The notes beneath the pieces are model-generated. The model searched no databases. It had not been told where the DNA came from and worked only from the letters and a program-made list of their open reading frames with translations. From positions 21,615 to 85,614 of the forward strand of contig JAJEKB010020787.1 in the NCBI GenBank assembly GCA_022393335.1: DNA of 64,000 nt, read 5' to 3'. Positions 1-13,600 of this stretch are shown in pieces. Each line of letters starts with the position of its first letter. The first letter of the stretch is position 1. This DNA comes from Macrotrachela quadricornifera (taxonomy: Eukaryota; Rotifera; Eurotatoria; Philodinida; Philodinidae). Made by a program: the position numbers and the translations under genes.

Positions 1-536
1 TTGTTCAATTAATATGATAATAATAAAATGTTGTTAAATGTGCTAGTTACATTAATGGTTATTTAGTAAGAAATACGTGGATATTTTTTCGAATACTTTT
101 TATAGAAAAAAAACTGTGAAGAGGAGATGAAAACACATTGAACCATATTCTCTCGAGTCCTTAATCGATTTTTTCAGGTTGAAATTCGAAAGTTGATTTT
201 TCAGATGAGTCTGAGAGAAACCACGATGTTGTGCTAAGAATGCTGTAAAAATCAACTATTCTAACAAGAGTTCAATGGCGCATCTTTGCGATTCTACTGA
301 AGATAGATCATGACGTTCTATCAAGTGATAAACTAAAACTTGATTTTAAAATCCCGCAAACGAATTCCATCTTACGTCAGTGGTTATTTTTCACTATACT
401 GATGATAAGTTCTAGTTACCACATGGGTTCGAATCTCAAAAATCGATTTTGTTGTCTGCCTACCCACTGTGTCCTTCTCCTTCAGATAATTATAATATAA
501 TCCTCAAAATATTTTAAAGGTAGATATATTTTTTAC
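1..536. repeat. Mobile-element-derived DNA in the last visible intron of the NO VEIN-like gene
   Basis: This stretch is intronic, downstream of the donor at 531-536 (minus). Bases about 172-222 resemble the inner arm of the foldback element at 8223-8820, sharing TTGAAATTCGAAAG and CTGAGAGAAACCAC. Bases about 103-150 resemble the repeat at 31062-31110. I see no open coding sequence and no clear terminal repeats, so this is an old or composite insertion. Confidence 0.45.
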
Positions 537-3500
537 CAAGCGTATTGTCACATTCAATAGATGAATTGGTCGTAATCATTGGATTTTTTGAAAGATGTTT
601 TTGAAATTCTTGTCGTTTTTTTTGTTTATAAATATTATATTGTTTTTGATTTTGTTCAACATTTTCAAGTAATATTCGAACTTTATTTTCATCTAAATAT
701 ATTTATTTTTTAGTTAAAATTTTATAAATTAATGCTTCTTTGGTTTTTTACCGATTTTTGGTTCAAAATGTTTGATTTCTTTTGATTTCAATGGTATTTG
801 CCAAGGAATATCATCTAAATCTTTAAATTCTAAATCAAATTGTTGATATTTTGCAAATATTTCAAGATTATTTTCTTCTTCATTATATAATAAATTAATA
901 AAATTTCCAAGTGTACATATTAATTCATTATTATCATGAGGTAAAAATATTCTTGCAAATGAATGAAATATATCTCGATAATATTTTGGTTGTTCTAACC
1001 ATAATCGATGAATATAAAAAATATTTTCATTTTTATCATAAAAACTTTTTTCTTCTTTATTTATATAAATTAATGAATTGAATTTAAAACGATAAATTAA
1101 TTGTAGATAATCAACAATAATAAATTGAATATTAGAAAGTATTGATGACATATTTATTGATTTTGTCCATTGATATGCATGAAAAAATTCTGTACGAGAT
1201 TTCATATATAATTGTATATATGGAATAAATGATGAAAGTAATGTTTCAATAAAAATTTCATTTGATGGATTTTCAATAATATGTTCAATTGTAATTGATG
1301 ATGAAAAAGATTTTATTTCACATATATTAAAAAATGTTAATACTAAAAAGAAACAAAGATACAAAAGAAAGAATTGTAAAATATTTTATCATACCATCAG
1401 GTGAAGGTATATCAATCAATGAAATATTATTAAATTGTGTAAATAATTGAACAATATAATCATCATCGGCTATTAATGGATTATCATCAAGAGATACCCA
1501 ACGATGATCTCTTGTAGGAAATATTGATTTATGAGATAATTTATCTAAATAAAATAAATATATAAGTTGTGTCTAACAGAGAAGTTTTACTGTGCTTTTG
1601 TGACTGTCGAGAAAAAGCTCAAATGAATAATGATTCATACACTTTTCTTCCGAAACTATGATGGTTTTACTAGATTTTTTATTCTATAGAAGGGTATTTA
1701 TAAATAACTGAATCGGATTATTCTTCCTTCCAAAGGACACTAATGCTAATATATAGGCAAAACTTCAGATCAAAATTATATTATTCAATTTTTATTTTAT
1801 ACTTTAGAAGAATGGCGTATGAACTGTTCTTCTTTTCGGCTTATTTTTAGACATATGAGCTCTTACCTACAGCCAAAATATTACTTTAAAAGCTTTTAAT
1901 CGTTTGGGATACTTTTCTCAAAGAGCTATATAGGTGTTACTCTTTAACTCGATTTGAAACCTCCGCATGATTTTTGAGAGAATATACACGTAGTCGTTCC
2001 CATATTTTCTACCTTTCAGCGATAATCAAGGAACAATTTTTTGATTACTAGAAATTATCATCACTTCCAATTCAAATATATATAGTTACTTTTAATCATT
2101 AAAAAAGCAAAATATATAATTCCTACTTTGTAAATCTTGTTTTTCTATAAGATTATTTGATTGTTCACATAATTTTCCAATAGTTTTAAAGATTAAAAAT
2201 GCATCTTGAATAGTTTCTTCTGTTGTTGGAAGTGACGCAATAAAAACTTTAAATAAAATATTTAATTTTCAGATACAAAAAAAAGAAATTTCTACCTAAT
2301 AAATGAATATATTCTTCAATTGTTGGATTTAATAGAATATTAAAAAAATCAAGAAAAATTGATTTTTGTTCCGAATAATAAGATTCCAATATTAAACGAT
2401 TGATTGTTTTAAATGATGAAGAATATTTCGAAAAAAGATTTGTTGAATCAGACCAACAAACTTCAGATATACTAACAAATTTACCACAAACAATATCTGT
2501 ACAATTTGATAATGATGAAATAGGTACAAAGAATATTGATTTAGTATTAATTAAATTTTGTAATTCATTAATACTTATATTTTGATAGATATATTCATAA
2601 ATATTTTGCATATGAGAAATAGAAGTATAGAAAATTGGATTTTTACACCAATGTAATAACATTGACATAACATCATTTAATGTTATTTGTTCAATTAAAC
2701 CTAAATCATTTGCAAATGAAGAATTTGAATTAATTTCAACATCAATATATTGAATATGTTGATCAAAAAGTCGTTGAATTTCTTTTGTTTTTATATAAAT
2801 ATTATTTGCTTTATCTAATTGACGAATTTTATTTAATTGAATTTCATTTGTTTGTTCATTATAAGTATAAGATACATGAATTGTTGGTATCCATATAGAT
2901 TCTTTTAAATGTTTCAAAAATAATTCATTTTTATTAACTGTTAACCATATTTCTTGTAAAGCTAAAAAAAGTTTTTTATTTATTGATATTGATTTAATAT
3001 TAATTAAAGAATTAAATTCTTCATATGACCAATTATTAATTGGAAATAGAAAATCTGAAACACCTAATTCAGAAAAAAATTGATGAAGTTTTTTACGATC
3101 ATTTATTGATGAAATTTCACGAATATAATTATCACTAAGTAATATCCAATTATAATCATTGAAATCTCTTAATAAATCATATGGATTACCATATTTTGGT
3201 GTAAAATGAATAGAATGATGAATTGGTTGCTTAAAATTATCATTTGTTAATAATTGAATAATTGATTTTAATCGAGTCATATCAATATAATGTTTCTAAA
3301 ATAATAAGAAAAAACATAATTGATTTGTAATTATTTTGAATGTCTGCATGTAATCTTAGAGAATTTATTTAAAATTATTCTATAAAACAAACATATTGGT
3401 GAATCGCAAGTCACTTTTACAATACAGATTAAGAATAGTTTTCATATTACCTTTGATACATTATCGTCAACATGAGAGTTTTCTACTTATCTATACCAAA

Positions 3501-6500
3501 TACACAGGGATATATTAATAGAAAAGAAATATACGAGATGCAGCGTGAAAGGTTCTACAACTTCCACTGAATCGCTTATTTTCTAAGTGCACTTTTTGCT
3601 TTCAAAGAAAAAAACCAAAATCCTGAATGACCAAATTTTGCGTTACAAAAACAAGATTTTCTTTTTAGAGAGAGACGTATACGTTTTATCCTATCATATT
3701 TTTGTATAGTTTTCTTTGTAAAATGTAGAGCTTTTCACGCTGCATTCTGTGATATATTTGTTTTTTTCATACAAAGAATCAAATAATAATAAAGTGAAAT
3801 ACAGAAGTGACATATCCGTTATGGTCTACTGTAACGAGCTAGTATTCAACAAAAACAGTTCTTACTCTAATTTTATCATTACAATATTATTTCAATAATG
3901 ATCAAATAGCATAGAAAGATAGAGCATTTTTTCTCTATCATCCTATGTAAAAAAGAACTTTTATCAAGCTTAGCATATGGTACTAAAATATCGTTGCCAC
4001 TAGTTTTGGATATCCCTATGTAAATCTATTCTCTGTAGATATATTCCATCATGAGTACCAAAAAATAATCTTACCTGTTTAGACCATAGATCAAAAATAT
4101 ACATAACATAAGCAATAAGAATTTCGGATGATTTTGTTTTCCATATTTGTTCATTTTCAAAAATTGGAAATATATGTTGTTCACAAATATTTCTATGTGT
4201 TAAACGTTGTATACCAAGTCTTTCAAGTAATGTTTGTATTTGAATAATTTCTGTTGAATTTATCCATAAATCATCATCAATAATCATTAAATCATTTTCA
4301 ATTAATTTTGGTAATTGAATATTAATTGATGGAAAGAAAATAATTTGATTAATAGAATTATTTATTAATGAAATAAATTCTTGTTTATTTTTCAATGGAT
4401 ATATTTTTAATGATTTAATATGTTTTAAAACATTTTGTTCATCATTTAAAGAAAGTTTATTTAAACATCGATATAAACAAGAAAACCATTTTGAAAGAAT
4501 TTTTTTATTTTCAAATGTTATTTCAGAAATAAACATTCGTTTAATAATATCAATTAATTGATTATGATCAAGTTTATGTACACCAAGTTCATATAATTGA
4601 TTTTTAAATTTATATAAATCATCTTTTAAATAATATAAATTAAGATATTTATATAATAATTCAGGTGATAAAATTTCTTTTATAGTTAAATCATTTACAA
4701 GTACACATTCATTTGGTATATGTAAATTATTATCATTAATAACAGGTAAAAATCGACAAGAACGTAATGAACGAAAAATTGTTCGACAAATTGATGTAAA
4801 ATGATTATTATTATAAATTGATGTTTCATTTGGAAGAAAATAAAGAAATAAATGAAGAGAATCTATAGGTAAAGATATTTGTTCTTGATAAAAAGCATCA
4901 AGTGATGAAAGAAAAAGAGATGGAATTTCATTAAGAAGAAATTCATTCCAGATACTATCACTTAGAATATCTTGACGTGAAGATGGAACCTGAAAGAATT
5001 AATAATTGAAAACAAAAATATGATAAGTTTTTGTTTAGAAAACTTACTTCAAAATCAGCTTGAATAATAAATGTAAAACCAAACTAAAAAAATGAAATAA
5101 ATTTAGTAATATGTTTTAATGTCAACCTTTTATCCTCCAATGGACATTGGAAGAACAGTTGTGAAAAGATTGAGAAACTCTAAGAACACTTCTTGTAATA
5201 AACTTCATGGGATACAAATCGGTAAAAAAAACTTTTTTTTCACTGCGCTCGTTCGGAGATATGTGATTCCTTGTGATCGATGATTTCGAATAACGACTGT
5301 TGTGTTGTAAAAGTAATTTTCTATTTCGAAGCAATAAGTCATCCAGCGCCTACTGCGCAATACATATAGAAAAAGATGTCCACTAGTAATATGCTTAGGA
5401 CGCCGACATATGGTAAAATATTCAATAGTAACATCCTGACTCTTAAATATCCACGAATCGATGCAACAATTGTCTCAATCATATAGAATTATAGAGCAAA
5501 CATTTTTCTATGAAATGAAACGTTCCTGAACTCTCTACGACGTTTCTTCACTGAGATACGTTAGTTTTGCTGAATGCTCCTGAGAATTGGTCAAAATTTT
5601 CCTCCTACTTTCCCTCAAGAAAATATTCTAAAATTGAAGAAAGTATTTCTTTGGTTTGTTCATACTTTTGGCATATTGGACGCATCAATACTTTATTTCA
5701 GATGTAATTTCATTACTAGCGCTTTTGAAACTACTGTGAGGGGTAAAGAGTTAATAGTTTAATTACCGTTCTTAATGGCAAATAAGCATACACATCTTGT
5801 TTTGTTAATATAATTTGTTCATTAATTTTAATTTCATGTAAAGGAAAAGCTAATGCTATTTCTGTTGCTTCAATAGTATTATTTAAACTAGTTTTTATTT
5901 CTTCTGGAATAATTAATTTTTTTTTAATAACAAACCATTTTTCAATAATTTCTTCACAATGTATTTCAACAATATTTGTTCCTTGAATATCAATTTTTTG
6001 ATAAATTTTTTTTCTATTTGTTAAACGATTATGAATAACAATTAAACGGAGACGATTTAAAAAAAGTAATAATGATGGATGAATATCATTAAAACTTTCT
6101 GTTAATGAACGTGATTTATGTTTTTGCATTTCATTTTCAGATTTTAATGGTAAACATATACGAGTTGTCCAATTTAAATATTCATTATCTTTATTTTCTT
6201 TTTCTATCCAATTAGGTAATATATATCCTATTGAACCATTTTGAGCATTAAAACAAATTTGATAACCATTTGAATATATTTCAGGACAATTACTAACAGA
6301 AAAAACTGATTTAAAACCAATACCTTTTTGTCCAATATAACCTTGTTTATGTTTTCCTTTTGTTGATTTACCAATATCACATAATGCTTGAATATTATTT
6401 TCTTGAAAACCTATTTCATTATTATAAATATTTATTGAATTTAAATCAATAACAAATATTAATGTTGGTTTATCATTATATTGATTATCATCAGCATTTT

Positions 6501-9500
6501 GAATTAATTCAAGTACAAAATGCATATCACTATTATATAATTCTTTTGAAAGACGTTCTAATGATCGACCAACAAGAGATTTTAATTGATTAGTTAAATA
6601 TTCTCCTTCATTTGAAAGATTTAAACCAATACCAAATTTTTCTCGACGAATTTGTTCAATTAATTCATATGGATTATTATTAGAAAATGTTTGTTTAACA
6701 TTTGAAACTAATAAAGATGTCATAGGTGAAGGTATTGTTATAGATAATTGTTTTTCTTCTTGAATTTTAATTGGTAATTTTATTTTTATATTATCCATTG
6801 ACCATTCAGTAAAACCTAATTGTTTTCCTAATTGAATAAATCGTATAAATATATTCGGATCTTGTTTATCAATATTTTGCCATAATATTTCACGAATTTT
6901 TATTTGACTACCTTCAATTTTAATTAATGGTTGAAGAAAAATTCGTTGAATAATTGATGAAAGAAGAAGAAATGGTATTCGAATAAATATATGTATAAGA
7001 AAATTATATAATCGATTATCAATTGATGTAGTTAAGAAAAATGTATATATTATATTAGCAAGAAGAGATAATGGAGCATTTTGTAAAGATCCATATTGAA
7101 TAAGAATTGAAACAAGATGTCCTGATGTTAAAATTGGATCATAATTATAAAGAGATTCTTTGAAAATATCAAGTGTAGAATTAGAAGATAATTTAAGAAA
7201 TGTTATATGATCAATTTCAAGTATTGGAATTGAATGTTGTGAAAGAAAAGATTTTAATTTGCCTAATATTGGACGAAAATATAAATTCCATTGTGTATCT
7301 ATAGAAAGATTTGCTAAAAGTGGACATTGATTAATAGCATATAAAGCTTGTTTTTCAAAATCTAAATAAGAATATTTCTGATATGTTTACTATATAGGAA
7401 ATCATATTTTATACCTTCGAGAATTAATTTTGATTTTTGTGTAAGTAATGGTATGTCATCAAACATAATACATTCATAATGAATAGATGGATTTTTAGGT
7501 TTTTTATTTTGTTTAATAGAATTAAATATTGAATGAAATGAACCATAACCAAGTTGTTCAAATGATTCAATTTGAAAATGATAACAAATTATTTGCTCGA
7601 TATATTGTTGATCTATTGATCTATTAATTATTTGAAGAATAAATTGTTCAAGATCTTCAAAAGGAATTTGTTTTATTGGATCATTATTATTATTATTAGA
7701 TTCTGAAGAAGATAAATTAAATTTAATATCCATAGGAAATAGTAATTGTTCATTTTGTTGAATATAATTAGTAAAAGTACCATAACCTAATTCATAAAAA
7801 TGATTTACTTGAAATTTTTCACATAAACGTTGTTCAATTCGAGATAATAAAGTAAATGTTAATGTTGTTAATGAATTAATTTGCTCTTTAAATGCTTGAA
7901 GAAGTTCATTTTCATTCGGCTTATTAATCACTGATTCAGACGATTTAGTTTTTTGAGTAATTGTTGTTGTTGTTGTTGCTGCTGCTAGTTCATTATCACT
8001 ATCAGATGAATCAAAATATATTTTCTTATTCGTATTTTTCTCAACCGATTTTGTCGATTGAATCGTTTGATCAGGTAATGTTAATTGACCATGACAAATG
8101 GCTATTTGAAATATATTTCTTAAAATAGAATCTTTTGCAATAATTTGAAGTGCATGAGATATTTTTCGAAATGAAGAATAATCTAAATAAATAAAAGAAT
8201 TTATTAATAAAGTCTAACTTACGAGGAAATCTTCCCAAGTGACACCCTCTGTTTGGACTTATATTTTGTCTATAGGTAGAACTCATAGCATACATAAGAG
8301 CCCTAAAAGGATACGTGCTCAAAGCCTGTTGTTGTTGAAATGTTGCGTTTTTAAGGTATTGGGATAACTCACTGCCGTGTGGTTCCTCTCAGGAATATCA
8401 GAAAAGCTCACTTTCGAATTTCGACTTGAAATTTTGTATAGAGAGAGGTCTCAATGAGAGTGATTCATTGTGAAAATTTCAGCTTTTCTGAATACTTCTA
8501 ATGGCAAATAAGAACACTAAAACTTGCCTCTACAAATGACAATAGATCACCAAAGCCGTATCTTAGGATAGGAACAATAAATAGGTCTGAAATTTTCACA
8601 ATAAATCACTCTCATTGAGACCTCATTCTATACAAAATTTCAAGTCGAAATCCGAAAATGAGTTTTTCTGATGTCCCTGAGAGAAACCACGGCAGTGAGT
8701 TATCTCAATACCCTTAAAACGCAACTTCTCAACAACAACAGGCTTTGAGTACGAATCTTTTTAGGGCTCTTATGTATGCTATGAGTCCAAACGGAGGGTG
8801 TCACATGGGGAGATTCCCCCATTAGATTAATTCGTAAGAAATTATACTAAATCAAATATTGCTCAATTGATATATCTTTATTCTTCATAGAAAATTTAAT
8901 TTGTTTACTTTGACAAAGTTCACGACAATTTTCAACAAGATCATTAATAATATCAATTGGTTCCATTGATGCATAAATCTGACGTTGATCTAATTTATTA
9001 GAAATTGTTTGTGCAATTTTTTTTACTTCTTTTTGTGTAAGATCAGTTAATATTTGATTTAATTCTGTTCGAGCTATTTCCATTGTTTTGCGTTGATTTG
9101 CTTGCATTGATTTAATACACTAATAAATAAGAAATATTTATATAAAAATTAGTATCATTTTTTTTGTTTTAAACTTACATTTCTTGCTAAATATACACTT
9201 TTCATTCTAATACCTAATTGATGAATATTTTTAACATGAACTTGTCCACCTATAAATTTTAAAAAATGTTCAAGATTTATTTCATTTTCTGTTTTCCATG
9301 CATGTTCTTTTGTCATATATTGATCAAGATATTTTAATACATCAGAACTTTTTAAATCTTTTTTTATTTGTTCATTTCGAATATATTTTAAACGAAATAA
9401 TTCTTCAATTTTTGGTTGTTTTTCTATGGGACCAATTAATAATTCATTATAATCATTTTTATAAAATATTCGAGCTAAATCATTTTCTAATTCATTTAAT

Positions 9501-10624
9501 GTACCCATTGTTTGCCAATAAGTATAAGCATCAAGATAAATATTGATTTTATTTTGTATTCGAATAAGATTATCAATACAAGCTATTTGATCAGCACGTT
9601 GAATACCTAAATTACCAAGATCTTGAACATGAAAATAAGTTAAAATACGATAAATAACATCATTCCATCGTACTAAATGTCCTTCATCATGAAGAAGAAC
9701 TATTTGTTTTGCAGCTATTTCATTGATATTCTAAATAAAAAATGAATATATTTATTGAAGAAGATAAAAGAATGATAGAGTGTGAGCGAAAGAAAAATAG
9801 AGAACTATATGAAGAAATGATTGGAGTATCGATTCAAGAGATTTTTGGTTCAAGTCTGAGGTCCTTCATGATTTTCGATCTGACTATAAAATTCCTTCAA
9901 ACATCTAGCCTGGATTGAAGAGTTTGTTGCTTCTCTTTCAATTATATTGTATCAGTAATATGATTGGATTTATTTATTTTTTTTGAAATGAATATTATTT
10001 ACTTGTAATGAAACTCGATGAGTAATATGATTTGTTTGAGCTGTAAATGGAATGATATTTGGTGTTGAAGGAAAAGATGAACGAAGTGAGAATTCTAATG
10101 GATCTGTATTTGTACTTGAATCATTTTTCATTATAATTGGATTGGGTTTTTTTTGTATTATTGGAAGAATACGTTCGGGTACATCTGAATCAGAACTACT
10201 TGATGAAAATGTAATTCGACTACGTTTAGCTATAGATGAAGATTGTTCAAGTATTCGCTTATTATTTCGTTGTGATGAATATTGTTCGATAAGGTGACTT
10301 AATTTTTTAATATAAATTTCCCAAGGAGCACGATCAATATCAAATTGAGATTTAAGTTGATTCGTTTGTTTATCATAATCATGTTTTGATAAAATATCAT
10401 TATGAAAGGAAGTATCAAGTTTATTTTTTTGGGATTTATGTGTTAATGTAGTCGTTTTAATAGCCGTTTCAGCAAATTCTAAACCTTGTTTCGCTGAAAT
10501 ATATTGTTGATCATTGAGAAGAGATGTTTGTTTGACTCTAAATATCGAAAAAATAAATGAAATGAAATATATAATGATAGTTTTACAATTCAGAGACAAT
10601 TGATAAACCAGTACTATTCGACAT
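1..10624 (-). CDS. NO VEIN-like GHKL ATPase, giant multi-exon gene, 3' end outside window
   Basis: Large protein with a GHKL (Hsp90/histidine-kinase/MORC-type) ATPase domain of the NO VEIN/sacsin kind. Exons on the minus strand: 10624-10587, 10537-10003, 9730-9179, 9119-8848 (end uncertain), 8182-7415, 7361-5767, 5083-5048, 4989-4075, 3295-2296, 2246-2127, 1544-1395, 1342-752, 692-537, then off the left edge; about 2240 codons are seen. The ATPase lies in exon 6: N-box ELIQNADD at 6510-6487 and G-box GQKGIGFKS at 6333-6307. The 36-base exon 7 leads into VPSSRQDI in exon 8, a sequence typical of the family. Exons 1-2 encode a low-complexity, Ser-rich region I do not recognise. The C-terminal DUF3883 expected for the family would lie outside the window. 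All splice phases agree except exon 4 to 5, where a stop at 8847-8849 and a phase mismatch sit beside a foldback element. In vivo function is unknown. Confidence 0.8.
1545..2126. other. Long intron 10 of the NO VEIN-like gene, contents unassigned
   Basis: This is a 582-base intron between exons 10 and 11, about ten times the length of the gene's short introns. I see no coding potential, no inverted repeat and no match to the other repeats of the window, so it is probably an old insertion that has decayed. Confidence 0.4.
3490..4020. mobile_element. Family A foldback MITE, 5'-truncated, in intron 8 of the NO VEIN-like gene
   Basis: The inner motif GATGCAGCGTGAAAGGTTCT occurs near 3537, and its inverted partner TTTTCACGCTGCATTCTG near 3733. 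The right end (about 3996-4018) reads as the complement of TAGGGATATCCAAAACTAGT, matching the termini of the copies at 33753 and 44906. The outer left arm is missing or too diverged to recognise. The copy lies inside the 779-base intron 4074-3296 and leaves the exons intact. Confidence 0.6.
5084..5766. other. Long intron 6 of the NO VEIN-like gene, contents unassigned
   Basis: This 683-base intron runs from donor GTAATT at 5766-5761 to the acceptor before the 36-base exon 7. Two short open frames here (5122-5334 and 5574-5762) show no family resemblance and are judged random. No terminal repeats are visible. By its length, compared with 45-65 base neighbours, it probably holds decayed transposon DNA. 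Confidence 0.4.
8223..8820. mobile_element. Family C foldback MITE in intron 4 of the NO VEIN-like gene
   Basis: This is a near-palindromic element. The left arm (about 8223-8480) and the right arm (about 8590-8820) are inverted copies around a spacer of roughly 100 bases. Termini are GAGGAAATCTTCCCAAGTGA on the left and, complemented, GGGGGAATCTCCCCATGTGA on the right, followed in both by CACCCTC. The left arm carries about 24 extra bases near 8259-8283. No transposase is encoded, so it is non-autonomous. I could not identify a convincing target duplication. Confidence 0.8.
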
Positions 10625-13600
10625 GGTGATATTGTTAGTTACAAAACTATAAATTAACCTAAAATATTGCAGATTTTCGAGTTTTAATCGTACAAAAAGG
10701 AAGATCAATATCTAATTGGTTAATCTATGGATCAATTGAGTATCATTGAAAGAGGTCGTAGGTTATCAATAAAAATAATTGTGAATGTAGAATTTCAAAA
10801 AATGAGAGAAAAATATAAACAAAAAAAAGTTAATATGATTGCTATTATATAAATATTATATACAACTTTTGATGTCTTATAATCACAGCGTAAATAGTTT
10901 TTCGCAAACTATACTTTGTACATTTTGTTTTTTTTAATGAATTGTAAATCAGAGTATAAATCTAGAAGTAGCAGATGTTCTCTATATTTTGCTTCTGCTT
11001 GGTACATCTACTATAGGAAACTTTGCTTATGAAGAAACACAATGTATAGTTTTAATTCACTCATCAAAATTATATCAATTGGATGATTGCTATTATACTT
11101 AATGAAATAATCATACTCTAATATCTAATTATTTTATTACTGTATCCTGCATTAATTGCACGGCTAAGAATATTGAAGGTGGTTGAGAGTGTGGTATTCA
11201 TTTTGCCATCTTTATTCATGCTTAAAAGCTTTTATTTCTTCCTGAATATCTTAAGGTTCATCTCCCCGTCAGAAACATCAATTATTTGAGGTTTTTATAT
11301 GGTTAGATGGTCCTTGTTATCTACTTTGAAAAATAGTATGGTTTATCAAAATTCTGATGATTTTTCAGTTTTCTACACTATACATTCATGACACTTGATA
11401 CCAGGAAAATGAATTTTTTCAAAAATCTTAATTATTCCTATCCTTTCAATGTTTTCTAATGTTTTCGATAGTAGAGAGTCTAGCAAAAATGTGTAAATTA
11501 ACTACCTCTGTAGATCCTCGAATAACTGGATTCATGTCATTGTATTTCTTTTTCTACGAGCGTTCGTTTAATTAAGTAATTATTTTGATAGTATTAGATC
11601 AACAGATACTCTTTATAAGATAAGTGTGAACTATTTTCTCTTCCCTTGACTTCATTCTATCACATTTGTATACATTTTTTTCTTCATGTCATTCCTTTTT
11701 TATTAAATAGCTAGTATTTTTACCGGATAGGATCTTTCCAACTTATAAAATGGAGAAAAGAAAAAAAAGTAAGAGAAATTCTACACATGAATATCATTTT
11801 ATACGAAAAATATTTCTCATGTATATATATGAAGAAAGAAAAATGACGATCAAGAACTTTTGTTTCTAATAAATATATAAACAGACAGGCCGCGACTTGA
11901 GCTCAATATGTTTAGACTTGACGTGACCTTTGCCTATATCTAGCAAGAGAGTAATTTTTAGCAAAATTTTTATCAATATATTTTCGAAAATGATATCAAC
12001 AAGTAAACAAAATGTTCGTCATAAAAAGAAAATTAGATAAGCCATTATATAACTAGCTCATTGTTCTTATTTTATCGATCTCAAACATTTTTATTTTATC
12101 CTTTACGTTCACTTGGAACATCTCATGTTTTTTATCTTCTAGATTCAGATTTTTAGACTATATACAATACTTCATCTGATTCACCATAGTCAACAATATA
12201 TGGTTAACTACTATCGACGTGTTTTCTCTATCATTTTACTGAATAGGAATATTGACTTTTAATCTAAAACTTTGTTTTGCGTTTTTCTCAAAATGAGTTT
12301 TTCATTCTTTTCCTACTTGTGTGTCCAGGATTTCTCAGCTATCTTGCAAGCTGAAAAGTTTAGAAAAGTCTTAAACTGAAAGGGAAAATTGTGTTCTTTA
12401 ACTTAATAAAGTCGGATTTTTTATTTTTGATATAACTTATGAGATAAATAGATATTTTTTATGGATGAATGCCATACTTTTTGAAATTTTTTAAGAAGAC
12501 ATCCATCAAAAATTAATAAGGAAGAATTTAAAATATTGGGCTCTATTAAGTTGTACCGGCAGGTGGTGGCTACATTTTGATACCAACCCTAGATCTGTAC
12601 CATTAAATCTGGGACAGATGAAAACCTACTTTTCGACCCTTATTATCTGCATAACTCAATATTTCTAGCTGAAACTATTATTCTAAGCTCGTCAGACCCA
12701 AGCACACATTTTTTAAACATTTCAGCAAGATCGGTTACTCTGAGGAAAAAATATATTATTGACAAGGGTTTACAATATAAGCGAAATTTTTTCCAAGATT
12801 TATAGAAGTTTGATTAATCATCGCGATTCAAAGCTATGAACTGTAAAGAAAACAAAACAGATTTTGAGGTTTGTACGATTCCTAATTGTGTCACGTATTT
12901 TGATGTACAGTTCATTTCTTCTATGAAATTGAGGTTGTGGAAAATCTCAAATTGTAACCAGTTTTTAATGAACTTCTACCTTTGATTTCTGCTTTTTAAC
13001 CAGCAATTTAGTAAAGTTCTTTATCCAATACAAATTCAGAAATTTACTTGCGAATGTAATTAATAAATAGAACGATGCAGCATACTTTGAAATTATCACA
13101 GTTAATTCAATTCTGCGAAGAGGTATCCGAAAAACGCATATCGAAAATGGACGTATCTGAAAAAGTTCTAAAATTATCACAGATACAGACATGTTATGTC
13201 TATTTCTATCATCAAATTTCAAGAATTACGGAAAAGTAGATGTCAGAAATTTCTGAAATTTTTCGAAATTTTCATGAATCAGTGTATGTCATACTCTCTT
13301 TTACCTATCAATTTTAGAAATTTTACAGAGAAGTAAATTTTTGAGTTTTGATTTCTGGTATACAGTAGAACCTTATGGGTGAAGATAAATGTGAGATGCA
13401 TTGATTCTTAAGTTTCTAAAAATTTTACAGAAAAGTGAATTTCTAACCTTTGATCTTTCCTGAATTTTGAGCGATAGTAGAAGAATTTAGAATAATCATT
13501 AATAAGAATTGTATTAACGGAAACCTCTGTAGACCTGCTGAATTTCTTGCAATTTAAAAAAATAAAATGTAGCTATTTATAGCTAAAGACATGAGCCTTT

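Noticed and set aside
420..445. GGTTCGAATC resembling a tRNA B-box
   Set aside because: No A-box, acceptor stem or anticodon arm can be formed around it, and it lies in mobile-element DNA.
8071..8322. Minus-strand open frame of 83 codons
   Set aside because: It runs from the family C element across an intron into exon 5 in the wrong phase; exon 5 is supported in another frame.
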